The position numbers and the translations under genes are program-made. This document shows, piece after piece, positions 48,189 through 57,674 of a stretch of DNA of 64,000 nt. The notes beneath the pieces are model-generated. The model had not been told where the DNA came from. It saw nothing but the letters and a program-made list of their open reading frames with translations, and did not search any database. This DNA is from Austropuccinia psidii (Eukaryota > Basidiomycota > Pucciniomycetes > Pucciniales > Sphaerophragmiaceae). Location: the NCBI GenBank assembly GCA_023105745.1, contig JALGQZ010000011.1, positions 16,769,975 through 16,833,974 of the forward strand, given 5' to 3'. Each line of letters opens with the position of its first letter. Positions within the stretch are counted from its first letter, which is position 1.

Positions 48189-48273
48189 GTGAGCACCTCT
48201 TTTTAAATTGCCATAAAAGAATTTTATTCTAAAATACTTTTATTTTTTCTTATTCTTTAATTATGACTACCAG
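48189..48273 (+). other. Predicted intron 1, plus element (contains ATG of the long frame)
   Basis: 85 nt from GTGAGC to CTACCAG. Splicing joins DSE to [19 protein letters not shown] in the +1 frame. The ATG at 48263-48265 that opens the 1932-codon frame is within the intron, so it is available only in unspliced RNA. Confidence 0.55.
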
Positions 48274-51200
48274 AAGAGGTTCCCAATACTCCATCCAATC
48301 AGATGGAGCTGGACTCAGAAGTAGAATTGATCCCTCAAAAGGGAAAAGAAAGGGCAATATCCCCAGTGGAACAGAATCCACACAAGGAAGTGCCTTATCC
48401 CAAAAACAAGTCCCAGAAATGCCCATGATATCTGAGCCTGAATTGGAACTAAGTATGAGTAACTCAAACAGGTACAAATCACATTCAGAGGGCTCAGATA
48501 GACATCTACATGAGCCAGTACAAGCAGTATTACACAGTATACAAGGACAAAGACTGGGAAATGCTGCCTCAAATACACCAAGGAGTGATGAACTCCTGGC
48601 ACATCCTGAAAAAGTTCCTCAAAGAGGAGGAGATAGTGAAATACTCCAATGGATGGAATCCACTGTCATCCAAACCTCAAATCAAAAAAATCAAGGATTA
48701 TCATGCCAAAAAGAGGGAGGCAACCAAGGAAGAAGCCCCAGTAGCTTCTACCAGCAAGCCTCAAGCCAACCCACTTCCCCAAGAAGGGAAGAAGAACAAG
48801 AAAAAGCATTGGAGGAAACCATATTCCCCAAGCTACAGAATCCCAAGAATCCAAAAGGATGCCATGGACAATGTCTTCAACATGGCCAGAACCTTGATGG
48901 AATTCAAGGACAAGGAAGAGCAAAGAATGAGACAACCTCATTTCCCAAAGAAATAACCTTGTCCAAAGATGTTGTAAATACTTTAACAGAAATTAAAAAT
49001 AGTATATTACCTCTAAAAGAAATTAAAGACAGTTTATTATCACTACAAGAAATAAATAACAATTTATCTTCTTTAACAAAAATTGTTGTGCAAAACAAGA
49101 AAGAAATTGACAACATTAAGTTTATTGTTGAAAATAATAAACCAAAAAATTTAATTGACAATACTCAAAAATTAATACAAGGACAACAAGAATTGTATAA
49201 ATACATAAAAGATATCAAAGACAAGACTTTGACAATCAATTATGATGTAAGTATTGACAATCTTACAGAAAAATTAAATAAATTAAGTATTTCTGTAGAA
49301 AAATTTGAAGAAAAGACTTCATCACACCAAAAATTACTTTTGGACCATGTGGAAAAAAGTGATGAAGCAAGAATGCATCTGAAAGATGATATTCAAAGTG
49401 AGATAAGGCTTATTACAGAAAAAATGGATAAGATTAATGAGGCTAACTTAAATATGCCAAAGTTATCAACACCATTTTCTCATATAAGAAGCCCTGTTAA
49501 AACAAAAGAGGAATTGTCAAATCCTTTCATAACAGACTTGAGTCATCAAGACAACAACCAAGTCTTAATGAAAGAAGCACCTCAATTAAAGGAATGGCCA
49601 ACATTCACAGGAGAAGGTGAATATGACCACATGTCATTTATTAAAACAATTGACATGTTACAAGAAGACTATGCCATACCAGATGAATTAGTCACTGCAA
49701 GATTACATTCATTGTTTGAGAAATCTGCAAAAAGATGGTATTATGGCATAAGACAAACAAATGGTAAAAATACCTGGTCTTGGTGGAAACAAGAAATAAT
49801 CACCAAGTGGGCAAATGATGCCTGGAGGTATAAGATAGAAAATGCATTTGAAAACTCCTTCTTTGACCCAGAGAAAGATAAACCTTTAACTTGGTTCTTA
49901 AAACAAGTTGAAAGGCTTAATGCACTGTACCCAGAAATGTCACAGAAGATGGTGCATATGAAAATACTTAAAAAATGTGGAGGGGAACTAGAACATGCCC
50001 TAAGAAGCAGGTGTATAGAACCATGCTCTACAGAAGAGTATATAAATGCACTAGAAGATATAGTGACAAGGACAAAAATTGGCAGGACTTGGAAAAAATT
50101 GGACATTAAAAGCCCAAATAAACCATTTATCAAAAAAGATAAATCAAAAGAATCCTTTAAGCCCAATACATCCAACAATAATGAGCAAAGAAAATGCCAT
50201 AAATGTGGAGGTATTGGACACTTAGCCAATAATTGCCTTAAAAAAGCAAAGATCAATGAAATTGTGGAAACAGAAAACCACAATGACAAAGAAGAGGAAT
50301 CTGACTCTGAAAAAGAGACAGAAGAGTCAGAGAGCTCTGAAAGTGATGAAATCAATATAATTAATGCACAAATTAATAATATTGATATAATTTATGAAGT
50401 ACTGGATGTTAACTCAAACTTGCCACAAGTTGGAACATCTGACACAAACCTGACAAACATACAAGATGCCAAAATGTATAGAACCAAACCTGCAAGAGGA
50501 ATGGGATATACAGCTGGAAAATCAAGTATAAGTATTGTTATAATTGATAACCAAGAAGGAAAGATTAACTTGGATACAGGAGCATATTGCACTTGTGTTG
50601 GTAAAAGTTATTTAAAAACCATTGTCCCAGACTGGCAAGAAAATCTTATGCCAATACAAGGTGTCAAATTTAGTAGTGCAAGTGAGAGCATGAAGCCCCT
50701 TGGAATAATTGACTTAACACTAATTTTTCCTCATCCCTCACAATGTGTCAGAATTAAAGTAGAGTTTGTAGTAATGGACAACTGTACTAGTAATCATTTC
50801 ATACTTGGGAATGACTACTTATCAATCTATGGTATAGATATCTCCAACCAAAAAGATAGATATTTTACCATAGGAGATAATAAAAGACAAAAGTTTGGAT
50901 TCTTAAATAACAAAAAACAAATCACAGTTATTAAGAATGAGGAAAAAATTCCAGAAAAAGAACTTTTTATATCTGAACAACTCAAAGAGGCAGAATTCAA
51001 TCAAGAATTAACAGAAAAAATGAAAGACAAATTGATTGACCTCTTATTTAAGTATAAAAATGCCTTTGCAACTGACAAAGAGCCACTAGGTGCCATAATT
51101 GGACATGAAGTGGATATAATTCTTAATGTAGAAAAACCTTACCCACCTTTATTAAGAAGACCTGCTTATCCAGCCAGCCCAAGAGCTAGAGAAGCCTTAG

Positions 51201-54061
51201 AGGTGCACATTAAAGAATTAATGGACCTTGGAGTATTAAGAAAGGTTGGACATAATGAGCAAGTAGAAGTTACTACACCTGTCATTATAACTTGGCATAA
51301 TGGAAAATCAAGGATGGTAGGAGACTTCAGAGCCCTGAATACCTATACCATTCCAGACAGATATCCAATACCCAGAATCCATGAGACATTGACCCAATTG
51401 TCACAAGCTAAGTTCATCACAGCTATGGATGCTCTTAAGGGTTTTCATCAAAATGTCTTAACAGACAATGCCAAGAAACTACTAAGAATAATAGTCCATT
51501 GTGGAATTTTTGAATACTTAAGAATGCCATTTGGGATAAAAAATGCACCTTCCCATTATCAAAGAATGATGAATACCATATTTCCTGAAGAATTATCAGA
51601 AGGATGGTTAATAATCTACATTGATGATATCATAGTTTGCTCAGAAACTTGGGAAAATCACCTGACAAGACTAGAAAGGGTACTACAGAAAATAGTTCAA
51701 GTAAATATGAAAATTTCATTGAAGAAATGTCATTTTGCATATAGTGAATTAAAAGCCCTAGGACATGTAGTATCTGGCCTTAGTCTAGGCATAGACAAAA
51801 ATAAAGTAGCAGCAGTACTACTTAAGCCAATGCCTCAAACCAAAAAAGAAATGCAATCATTTCTAGGATTTGCTGGTTACTATAGACAGCATATAAAGGA
51901 CTTTGCAAAGATTGCTAAATCCTTGTATAAGCTATGTGACCAACAAACAGTCTATGAGATGACAGAAGAAAGAGTCAAGGCATATGAAGAATTGAAAAAT
52001 TCTTTAACAAATGCCCCATTTCTTCTAATGCCAGATTGGAAACTACCTTTCAAACTGTATATTGATGCTTGTGGAGAAGGACTAGGTGCTGCACTTCACC
52101 AAACACAAATTATCAATGAGAAACCAGTGGAAGGACCAATTTGTTTCATTTCAAGGCAAATAAAGCCAACAGAAGCAAGGTATGGAGCAAGCCAAATGGA
52201 ATGCTTATGCTTAGTGTGGGCTTTGGAAAAACTGCATTATTATTTGGATGGCACAGTATTTGATGTAATCACAGACTGTAATGCTGTGAAATCACTATTA
52301 AATATGAAGACTCCAAATAGACATATGTTGAGATGGCAAATTGCTATCCAAGAATATAGAGGAAATATGACTATTGTTCATAAATCTGGAAATATTCATA
52401 AAAATGCAGATGGTCTTAGCAGATGGGCTCTAGCAAATACCCCTGACAATCCAGCATGGGTACCACAAGAAGAGCACCATATAGAAGGAATATGTGTTAC
52501 AGACATTGGCACAGAATTCTTTAACCAAGTTAAAGAAAGCTATAAGACAGACAAAAATTGCCATATCTTAAGCCAACTTCTAATGAAAGACTGCAAAGAT
52601 CCATCACTTTCATCAAAACTAGATGAAATATGGAAAAAGGCATATGATGAAGGAAGATTCCACCTCCTTGATGGAATCCTTTACCATAGAACAAAACACA
52701 CATGTGTTATGGCCTTAACAGACAGAACACTAATAAACACTATTTTACATGAGTGTCATGATAGTGTTGCATCTGGACATCTCTCAGAAGATAGGACACT
52801 AGAGAGGGTGAAAACCTGCTCTTGGTGGCCAAATTGGAAAAAAGATGTTGCAGAGTACTGCCAAACCTGTGACAGATGTCAAAAAGCCAACAGAGCCACA
52901 GGAAAGAAATTTGGAATGATGATCCAAATCCAAGAACCAAAATCCCCATGGGAAATAGTTCATATGGATTGGGTAACAGCCTTACCTCCAGGAGGAGACA
53001 GGAGTTATAATGCATGTCTATTGTTAGTTGACAGGTACAGTAAAACTCCCATGTTCTTACCATGTCATAAAGATGACACAGCTATGGATACAGCCATAAT
53101 GATATGGAATAAAGTCATTAGCCACACAGGCTTATTCCAAAATATTATAAGTGACAGAGACCCAAAGTTCACTTCAGCATTATGGACAAACCTCCATAAC
53201 TTGTTTGGGACAAAGCTATCATTCTCAACAGCTTATCATCCTCAAACTGATGGTCTAGCAGAAAGAATGATACAAACCCTAGAGGATATGATCAGAAGAT
53301 TCTGTGCTTATGGGCTAGAATTCAAAGATTCTGATGGTTTTACCCATGATTGGTGTACACTAATACCAGCACTTGAACTGGCATATAAGACATCAATCCA
53401 TTCTTCTACTGGCAAAACACCAGCAATGCTAGAGAAAGGTTGGAATCCAAGACTTCCTTATGATACCCTCAAAAAGGACTTAGTGGATATACATCCAACA
53501 GCAAGCAGTTTCAAGATAATGCTTGACAAAGCAAGACACCATGCAAACAGATGCATGCAAGATTCTTTTAATTATGCAAAAGAAAGATGGGATAAAAGTC
53601 ATAAGCCACCTGACTTCAAAATAGGGGACTTGGTTTTAGTATCAACCCTTAATTTCAATAACATAAAAGGCCCAAAGAAATTGAAAGATTCCTTTGCAGG
53701 ACCATTTATGATAAAAGCACTTCATGGACCCAATGCTGTGCAATTAGAACTCACAGGTGAACTAATGAACAAACACCCAACTTTCCCTGTAAGTCTGATA
53801 AAACCTTACAGTTCAAGTGACAAAGAGTTATTTCCACTAAGAAATAAACCCCCACTTGAAATTCCCCCCTTGGAAGAAGGAGAGGAAAAGAAAATAGTAA
53901 AAGTCCTTAAAGAAAGAAGGACAAGAAACAAAAAAGAAAGGGAATACCTTGTGAGGTATAGAAATTCTACTCAAGAAGATGAATGGCTACTTGAGAAAGA
54001 TATAACAAATGCTGATAAGTTACTAAGAAGGTTCAGACATGAAAGAAAACCTGAAAAATAA
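48263..54061 (+). CDS. Intact Gag-Pol polyprotein frame, family 1 Ty3/gypsy chromovirus type
   Basis: 1932 codons without interruption. In order: residues 1-225 low-complexity (probably not the real N-terminus, see the overlapping frame); coiled-coil 226-425; capsid domain about 450-620; CCHC knuckle C645-C658 (CX2CX4HX4C); acidic serine stretch about 675-705; protease with D771-T-G-A and the L-G motif at 848-849; reverse transcriptase from about 960 with Y1119-I-D-D1122; RNase H acidic residues D1268, E1313, D1338, D1383; integrase H1499, H1506, C1536, C1539 and D1569, D1631, E1667 (D-X35-E); GPY/F module from G1813; chromodomain-like end about 1877-1928 with EYLVRYR and EDEWLLEKD. Domain order PR-RT-RH-IN is that of Ty3/gypsy. 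All catalytic residues are present, so this copy could still be mobile. Confidence 0.95.
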   Translation: MTTRRGSQYSIQSDGAGLRSRIDPSKGKRKGNIPSGTESTQGSALSQKQVPEMPMISEPELELSMSNSNRYKSHSEGSDRHLHEPVQAVLHSIQGQRLGNAASNTPRSDELLAHPEKVPQRGGDSEILQWMESTVIQTSNQKNQGLSCQKEGGNQGRSPSSFYQQASSQPTSPRREEEQEKALEETIFPKLQNPKNPKGCHGQCLQHGQNLDGIQGQGRAKNETTSFPKEITLSKDVVNTLTEIKNSILPLKEIKDSLLSLQEINNNLSSLTKIVVQNKKEIDNIKFIVENNKPKNLIDNTQKLIQGQQELYKYIKDIKDKTLTINYDVSIDNLTEKLNKLSISVEKFEEKTSSHQKLLLDHVEKSDEARMHLKDDIQSEIRLITEKMDKINEANLNMPKLSTPFSHIRSPVKTKEELSNPFITDLSHQDNNQVLMKEAPQLKEWPTFTGEGEYDHMSFIKTIDMLQEDYAIPDELVTARLHSLFEKSAKRWYYGIRQTNGKNTWSWWKQEIITKWANDAWRYKIENAFENSFFDPEKDKPLTWFLKQVERLNALYPEMSQKMVHMKILKKCGGELEHALRSRCIEPCSTEEYINALEDIVTRTKIGRTWKKLDIKSPNKPFIKKDKSKESFKPNTSNNNEQRKCHKCGGIGHLANNCLKKAKINEIVETENHNDKEEESDSEKETEESESSESDEINIINAQINNIDIIYEVLDVNSNLPQVGTSDTNLTNIQDAKMYRTKPARGMGYTAGKSSISIVIIDNQEGKINLDTGAYCTCVGKSYLKTIVPDWQENLMPIQGVKFSSASESMKPLGIIDLTLIFPHPSQCVRIKVEFVVMDNCTSNHFILGNDYLSIYGIDISNQKDRYFTIGDNKRQKFGFLNNKKQITVIKNEEKIPEKELFISEQLKEAEFNQELTEKMKDKLIDLLFKYKNAFATDKEPLGAIIGHEVDIILNVEKPYPPLLRRPAYPASPRAREALEVHIKELMDLGVLRKVGHNEQVEVTTPVIITWHNGKSRMVGDFRALNTYTIPDRYPIPRIHETLTQLSQAKFITAMDALKGFHQNVLTDNAKKLLRIIVHCGIFEYLRMPFGIKNAPSHYQRMMNTIFPEELSEGWLIIYIDDIIVCSETWENHLTRLERVLQKIVQVNMKISLKKCHFAYSELKALGHVVSGLSLGIDKNKVAAVLLKPMPQTKKEMQSFLGFAGYYRQHIKDFAKIAKSLYKLCDQQTVYEMTEERVKAYEELKNSLTNAPFLLMPDWKLPFKLYIDACGEGLGAALHQTQIINEKPVEGPICFISRQIKPTEARYGASQMECLCLVWALEKLHYYLDGTVFDVITDCNAVKSLLNMKTPNRHMLRWQIAIQEYRGNMTIVHKSGNIHKNADGLSRWALANTPDNPAWVPQEEHHIEGICVTDIGTEFFNQVKESYKTDKNCHILSQLLMKDCKDPSLSSKLDEIWKKAYDEGRFHLLDGILYHRTKHTCVMALTDRTLINTILHECHDSVASGHLSEDRTLERVKTCSWWPNWKKDVAEYCQTCDRCQKANRATGKKFGMMIQIQEPKSPWEIVHMDWVTALPPGGDRSYNACLLLVDRYSKTPMFLPCHKDDTAMDTAIMIWNKVISHTGLFQNIISDRDPKFTSALWTNLHNLFGTKLSFSTAYHPQTDGLAERMIQTLEDMIRRFCAYGLEFKDSDGFTHDWCTLIPALELAYKTSIHSSTGKTPAMLEKGWNPRLPYDTLKKDLVDIHPTASSFKIMLDKARHHANRCMQDSFNYAKERWDKSHKPPDFKIGDLVLVSTLNFNNIKGPKKLKDSFAGPFMIKALHGPNAVQLELTGELMNKHPTFPVSLIKPYSSSDKELFPLRNKPPLEIPPLEEGEEKKIVKVLKERRTRNKKEREYLVRYRNSTQEDEWLLEKDITNADKLLRRFRHERKPEK
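48390..48488 (+). other. Candidate intron 2, plus element
   Basis: By analogy with the 72-nt intron 2 of family 2, removing 48390-48488 (weak donor GTGCCT, acceptor ATTCAG) would delete the +1-frame stops at 48426, 48450 and 48456. It would join HKE to [10 protein letters not shown] in frame, matching DKELTPPQEASVDIY of family 2. The acceptor is convincing; the donor is poor and another may be used. Confidence 0.3.
48489..48956 (+). CDS. Overlapping +1 frame: likely true Gag N-terminal segment
   Basis: The frame reads [21 protein letters not shown], then [41 protein letters not shown] and ends HFPKK-stop at 48954-48956. It resembles family 2 products (9176-9588; 30550-31018) in order and motifs: DIY, MNS, NGW, YRIP..Q.DAM or DSM. 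The same bases in the long frame give low-complexity wording that aligns poorly between families. The composition, with helix-like and basic stretches, also looks more protein-like here. It ends at two overlapping -1 slippery heptamers that lead into the long frame at [10 protein letters not shown] product confined to this frame would have about 150 residues. Confidence 0.55.
   Translation, partial: RAQIDIYMSQYKQYYTVYKDKDWEMLPQIHQGVMNSWHILKKFLKEEEIVKYSNGWNPLSSKPQIKKIKDYHAKKREATKEEAPVASTSKPQANPLPQEGKKNKKKHWRKPYSPSYRIPRIQKDAMDNVFNMARTLMEFKDKEEQRMRQPHFPKK
48941..48950 (+). promoter_or_regulatory. Candidate -1 frameshift site (TTTCCCAAAG)
   Basis: In the +1 frame the codons are TTC CCA AAG AAA TAA. 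Both T TTC CCA (48941-48947) and C CCA AAG (48944-48950) fit X XXY YYZ, and the stop follows one codon later. Slipping back one base reads TTT CCC AAA GAA ATA, exactly the long gag-pol frame. Heptamers with CCC as the second triplet are not typical, so CCCAAAG is the better candidate. I did not identify a stimulatory pseudoknot. Confidence 0.4.
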
Positions 54062-54168
54062 AAAGTTAAGCATTATTGAGCTTCAAGACTAACAAAGTCT
54101 ATTGAAGAGGTAGGACAGTGGATGATACCCTAATCACATATATCAGATTGTGGTACAATCTTTTTTTT

Positions 54169-54180
54169 GGTGGTAGGGAA
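54169..54180 (+). promoter_or_regulatory. Polypurine tract, plus element
   Basis: GGTGGTAGGGAA directly before the LTR start TGTGAG at 54181, preceded by a run of T (U-box-like). Confidence 0.7.
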
Positions 54181-54897
54181 TGTGAGCCTTTGAGATATGA
54201 CCACATATCCAATAAGGTCACAAAAAAGATTAATAATAATTATACCTTTAATATAATTATATTAAAATTAATTAAAATAATTATACACTAAAAATATTTA
54301 CCCAAATATACAAAAAATACCATAAATTGGTATTAAAATTGGTTTAACTTAAAAACCAATGAATGAACATGTGAAATAAATTATACCATTGGATTCTCCA
54401 TGGAAAAACACACATATACCACTTTTATGGCATATCTGTAAAGTCAATATTTAAGGAATTATAAGGTATAATACCTTATAAAAACCATAAAACTTTATTT
54501 ATCTCAGAAACTAATGAAACAACATGTGAAATAAATTGTACCAGTGGATTCCCCACAAAAATCCACATATAAAACAATTAATAAGCTAATTCCCAAAATC
54601 AATACTTAAGGAATTATCCTGAATATATGCACTTTTTTGGTCAACGCATATATTCAGTGATCATAGCTAATATCTTCTAAAATATACATGATAGAATGAT
54701 GAACCAAAAATAAAGTCACCACCTAATTACTGTAAGAACACAGATATGAACTTTATTTTACAAGTTATAAACAAGGTTAAAACCTATGATGAAATATTGA
54801 TAAAAATCAACAGAGCTGTTGACCACTTTGTTGTGAAAGTGCTCCAAACTTAAAAAAAAAGCACACAGTTGGATTCTACTAGTTCATTCGTGAAGAA

Positions 54898-55357
54898 TGA
54901 TGTAATTTTTATTATTAAATTCAGGGTATAACCCCCTGAAATCAAGGTTTGAAGTTTAAAATATTGAATTTCGACAGAAAAGATGAGTTACAAGAAAAAT
55001 CATCAAAATTAGAGTTTTGATGATGTAATGAAAAGCTCTTGGCAGCATAATAAGGTTATGTCAGGCTATCAGAATTCACTCTCTGAATTGCTGTAGCGTG
55101 AAAACCTTAAAAGTTATTGAGGATCAAAGTTTGAGCTTAAATTGAGCTGTTGTGATCCCATACTGTAACCTTAAATTAAGTTTAACAGTCTTAATAGTGA
55201 TAAAATTGGTGAATACTATTAGTTTATGATTAAAACTAATAAAATCCACGAAATTTGGGGTTCTTCCAAGCCTCTGATGTCATCACACTTAGAGTTATAG
55301 TGATAACTCTAAATAATGGTGCAATAATGATGTAATATGGTTTGATCATGATGTAAT
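54898..55357 (+). promoter_or_regulatory. Four TGATGTAAT motifs upstream of the LTR TATA box
   Basis: Exact TGATGTAAT occurs at 54898, 55021, 55328 and 55349, all on the same strand, 554 to 103 bases upstream of TATAAATA (55452). The same four are in the truncated 5' LTR. In the older solo LTR at least two are exact (near 15130 and 15458) and the others mutated. TGATGNAAT is the form of C/EBP-ATF composite sites in animals; a fungal bZIP factor is a possible binder, which is inference. Confidence 0.4.
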
Positions 55358-55903
55358 CACCCTCAAACCTTAAAATATTGATCAATTCCAGTGGATATGA
55401 TCAGTACACGTCTACTAGAAGCTTGTTGGACTCTAGGAGGGAGGTATTTACTATAAATAGAGCTCTTTTTACTCTGTTTTCCCCTCAGACGCATCAAAAA
55501 CATTAAATCAATTAAATCAAAGGTAATTTCTTTATTCTTTACATATAAAAACTGTTATATTATTAAAGACCAAAGACCACCTTGCTATAATCATCTCTTT
55601 TGACGTGATTAAATCATTTATTTAATTGTTTTTGTTAAAATTCTCTCTAAAAACTCATTTCCACGTAAAAATCCAGAATAATTTGTAATTTTCTTTATTT
55701 TTATTGTAAATACAATTTGAAAAGGTTGTATTTATATTTTTTGGCGTAAAATACTTCAAAATTATTATATTAAGTGTTAAAAGTAGGTTATTTTCTCTTA
55801 TTATAATAATTTCTCTATTATTACTCTTTTAATAATTCTTTAATTAATATAAATAGTATTTATATTAATTCATAACTTTAATATTGGTAATATTATTGTT
55901 ATT

Positions 55904-55931
55904 AATTGTTTTTTATTAATAAAAAACAATT
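55904..55931 (+). repeat. Perfect 28-base palindrome near LTR 3' end
   Basis: The 14-base half-site starting AATTGTTTTTTATT is followed immediately by its exact complement. It is adjacent to a second hairpin-forming stretch (about 55937-55970, CTTTATTATT paired with AATAATAAAG). Copies are in every family 1 LTR (16000, 37311 region, 45982-46009, 47239 region). It could shape 3'-end formation or promote rearrangement. Confidence 0.7.
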
Positions 55932-56207
55932 TTTTACGCCTTTATTATTTGTTGGTAACAATAATAAAGAGCTTTTTAATATATTAATTATTTTATATTA
56001 ATATATTTGTTTATTATATTATATTTTCATAATATAAATTATATTATTATATTTATTTAATAATATAATTATTTTACGCCATAATAATAATATTTATTTA
56101 TTATTATTATATTTTTAATCTTATTTATTCAATTTATAAGGACATTCAGAGTACAATAAGTAATAAATTAGTAATTTTTACTTATTGTTTCATAGTCAAA
56201 CCTTACA

Positions 56208-56692
56208 TATGATCACTGAATATATGCGTTGACCAAAAAAGTGCATATATTCAGGATAATTCCTTAAGTATTGATTTTGGGAATTAGCTTATTAATTGTT
56301 TTATATGTGGCTTTTTGTGGGGAATCCACTGGTACAATTTATTTCACATGTTGTTTCATTAGTTTCTGAGATAAATAAAGTTTTATGGTTTTTATAAGGT
56401 ATTATACCTTATAATTCCTTAAATATTGACTTTACAGATATGCCATAAAAGTGGTATATGTGTGTTTTTCCATGGGGAATGCAATGGTATAATTTATTTC
56501 ACATGTTCATTCATTGGTTTTTAAGTTAAACCAATTTTAATACCAATTTATGGTATTTTTTGTATATTTGGGTAAATATTTTTAGTGTATAATTATTTTA
56601 ATTAATTTTAATATAATTATATTAAAGGTATAATTATTATTAATCTTTTTTGTGACCTTATTGGATATGTGGTCATATCTCAAAGGCTCACA
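56208..56692 (-). repeat. 5' LTR remnant of minus element (first 485 bases)
   Basis: Reverse complement of family 1 LTR bases 1-485, ending GGCTCACA at 56692 followed by aaatt. It begins TATGA directly after the plus element's LTR end, so the plus element inserted at this point of the minus element's LTR. The other side of that target site has been deleted. Confidence 0.9.
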
Positions 56693-57669
56693 AAATTTCA
56701 TCACTTTTGGCCTGGAATTGAGTCACAGGGTCTGTTTCTAAATTGATGATGAGGTTTTGATACCAACCAGGGCAGTTTTAGCTGTTGCCAAGAGGGTAAA
56801 ACTACCCTTAAGATAAAAAAACAATGTAAATACAGTTTTAACTGGTTTTTAAATCCTGTACACACATTCTGACGTGTTTTGAAGGCTTAAAAGTAGGTAT
56901 TACTATAGCAATGGCTGATTTAAGGGTCTAAAATGGCTAAAACCAGCCCTTTTTTGGTCTAAACCAGGGTTCAATGGTGACATACTTGGCTTTTCTGACT
57001 TCAGAGTGCTTTCCACAACTGACAAGAGCAAATTTCACTTTTGGACTAAGAGAATTGATGGCTATAAAAGAATGTCTTCTTTGCCCCACTTTTCTCTTCA
57101 TGTTAGAATCTTTTCCTTTTATAATTAGTTTAAACACTGTTAAACCAATTGATAAAAAATTCCAACCACCCTTTTGAAACATTTTAAACCTTTTAACCAT
57201 GTGAAAAAAACATTATAATCATTGTTTGTAGCTCTTATAATCATTTTAACCCCTTGAACCACCCCATAAGTGAATTAAAGCATCTTTCATCATTGTTAGC
57301 TTTGTCACTTTGTTTCCATATTCACTCTTGTCACTTTTCGGCATGTTTTGTCTTTAATAATCCTTTTAAAGACTCTGTTCTTATATCAATTTCCTGAATT
57401 CCTTTTCTCAATTAATTCTGATTGAAATTTCTTTTGTAGCCTTAAATATCTCTTGCAGATTATTTTTGCATAATTTTTTTTGTTGGTAAAGCGATAATTC
57501 TTTATAATATTATTGTTTTATACTGATTGAGTTAAAAACAATAAAATTGGCATGATTCCTCTTAAAAATATCATTTCTTACTATTTTTAATCCATTTTTA
57601 CACTAAAAAAATTTTGAGGACAGGAAAAGTACTTGATTTTCAATCAAAGTTTCATATCCACACCTTACA
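56693..57669 (+). repeat. Element B 3' LTR, right part
   Basis: Resumes the family 2 LTR where 37030 broke off, counting aaatt twice, and ends CACACCTTACA followed by atatc (57670-57674). TATAAAAG at 57063-57070 is intact. Confidence 0.92.
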
Positions 57670-57674
57670 ATATC

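Larger units (their letters stand above)
47532..54180 (+). mobile_element. Internal region of plus-strand family 1 element
   Basis: 6649 bp between the truncated 5' LTR and the complete 3' LTR. It holds the PBS-like block, gag exon 1, a long gag-pol frame and the polypurine tract. No stop or frameshift breaks the long frame, so the element looks recently active. Because its 5' LTR lacks 519 bases, it could still be transcribed from the surviving TATA box. Confidence 0.9.
54181..56207 (+). repeat. Complete 3' LTR of plus element (family 1)
   Basis: 2027 bp, TGTGAGCCTTTGAGATATGA to CAAACCTTACA. TATA box at 55452-55459. It differs from the surviving part of the 5' LTR at only a few positions (for example near 54723, 55048 and 55268), consistent with recent insertion. 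The distal part is extremely AT-rich with several perfect palindromes. Confidence 0.95.
37031..56692. mobile_element. Family 1 composite: two elements head to head, nested in element B
   Basis: The block starts with TGTAAGG (end of a family 1 LTR read in reverse) and ends with GGCTCACA (start of a family 1 LTR read in reverse), and is flanked by aaatt at 37026-37030 and 56693-56697. The original insertion was therefore one minus-strand element. Its 5' LTR is now present only as two remnants, 56208-56692 (LTR bases 1-485) and 45706-46024 (last 319 bases). Between them sits a plus-strand element lacking the first 519 bases of its 5' LTR. The arms 37031-46024 and 47213-56207 form an almost perfect inverted repeat of about 9 kb. 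Confidence 0.88.
28140..57669 (+). mobile_element. Element B: decayed family 2 element split by a 19.7-kb nested insertion
   Basis: 5' LTR 28140-29899, internal region 29900-36215, 3' LTR in two pieces (36216-37030 and 56693-57669). Both ends are intact and flanked by atatc (28135-28139 and 57670-57674), which proves that the two LTR pieces belong to one element despite 19.7 kb between them. The nested composite is bounded by its own duplication, aaatt. Element B was about 9.9 kb before that. Its genes carry many stops and a deletion in RNase H, so it is dead, although part of the integrase core is well preserved. Confidence 0.93.

Noticed and set aside
47975..48232. 85-codon frame as an independent small gene
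   Set aside because: It opens with TTG; the frame is better explained as exon 1 preceded by an acceptor and followed by a donor.
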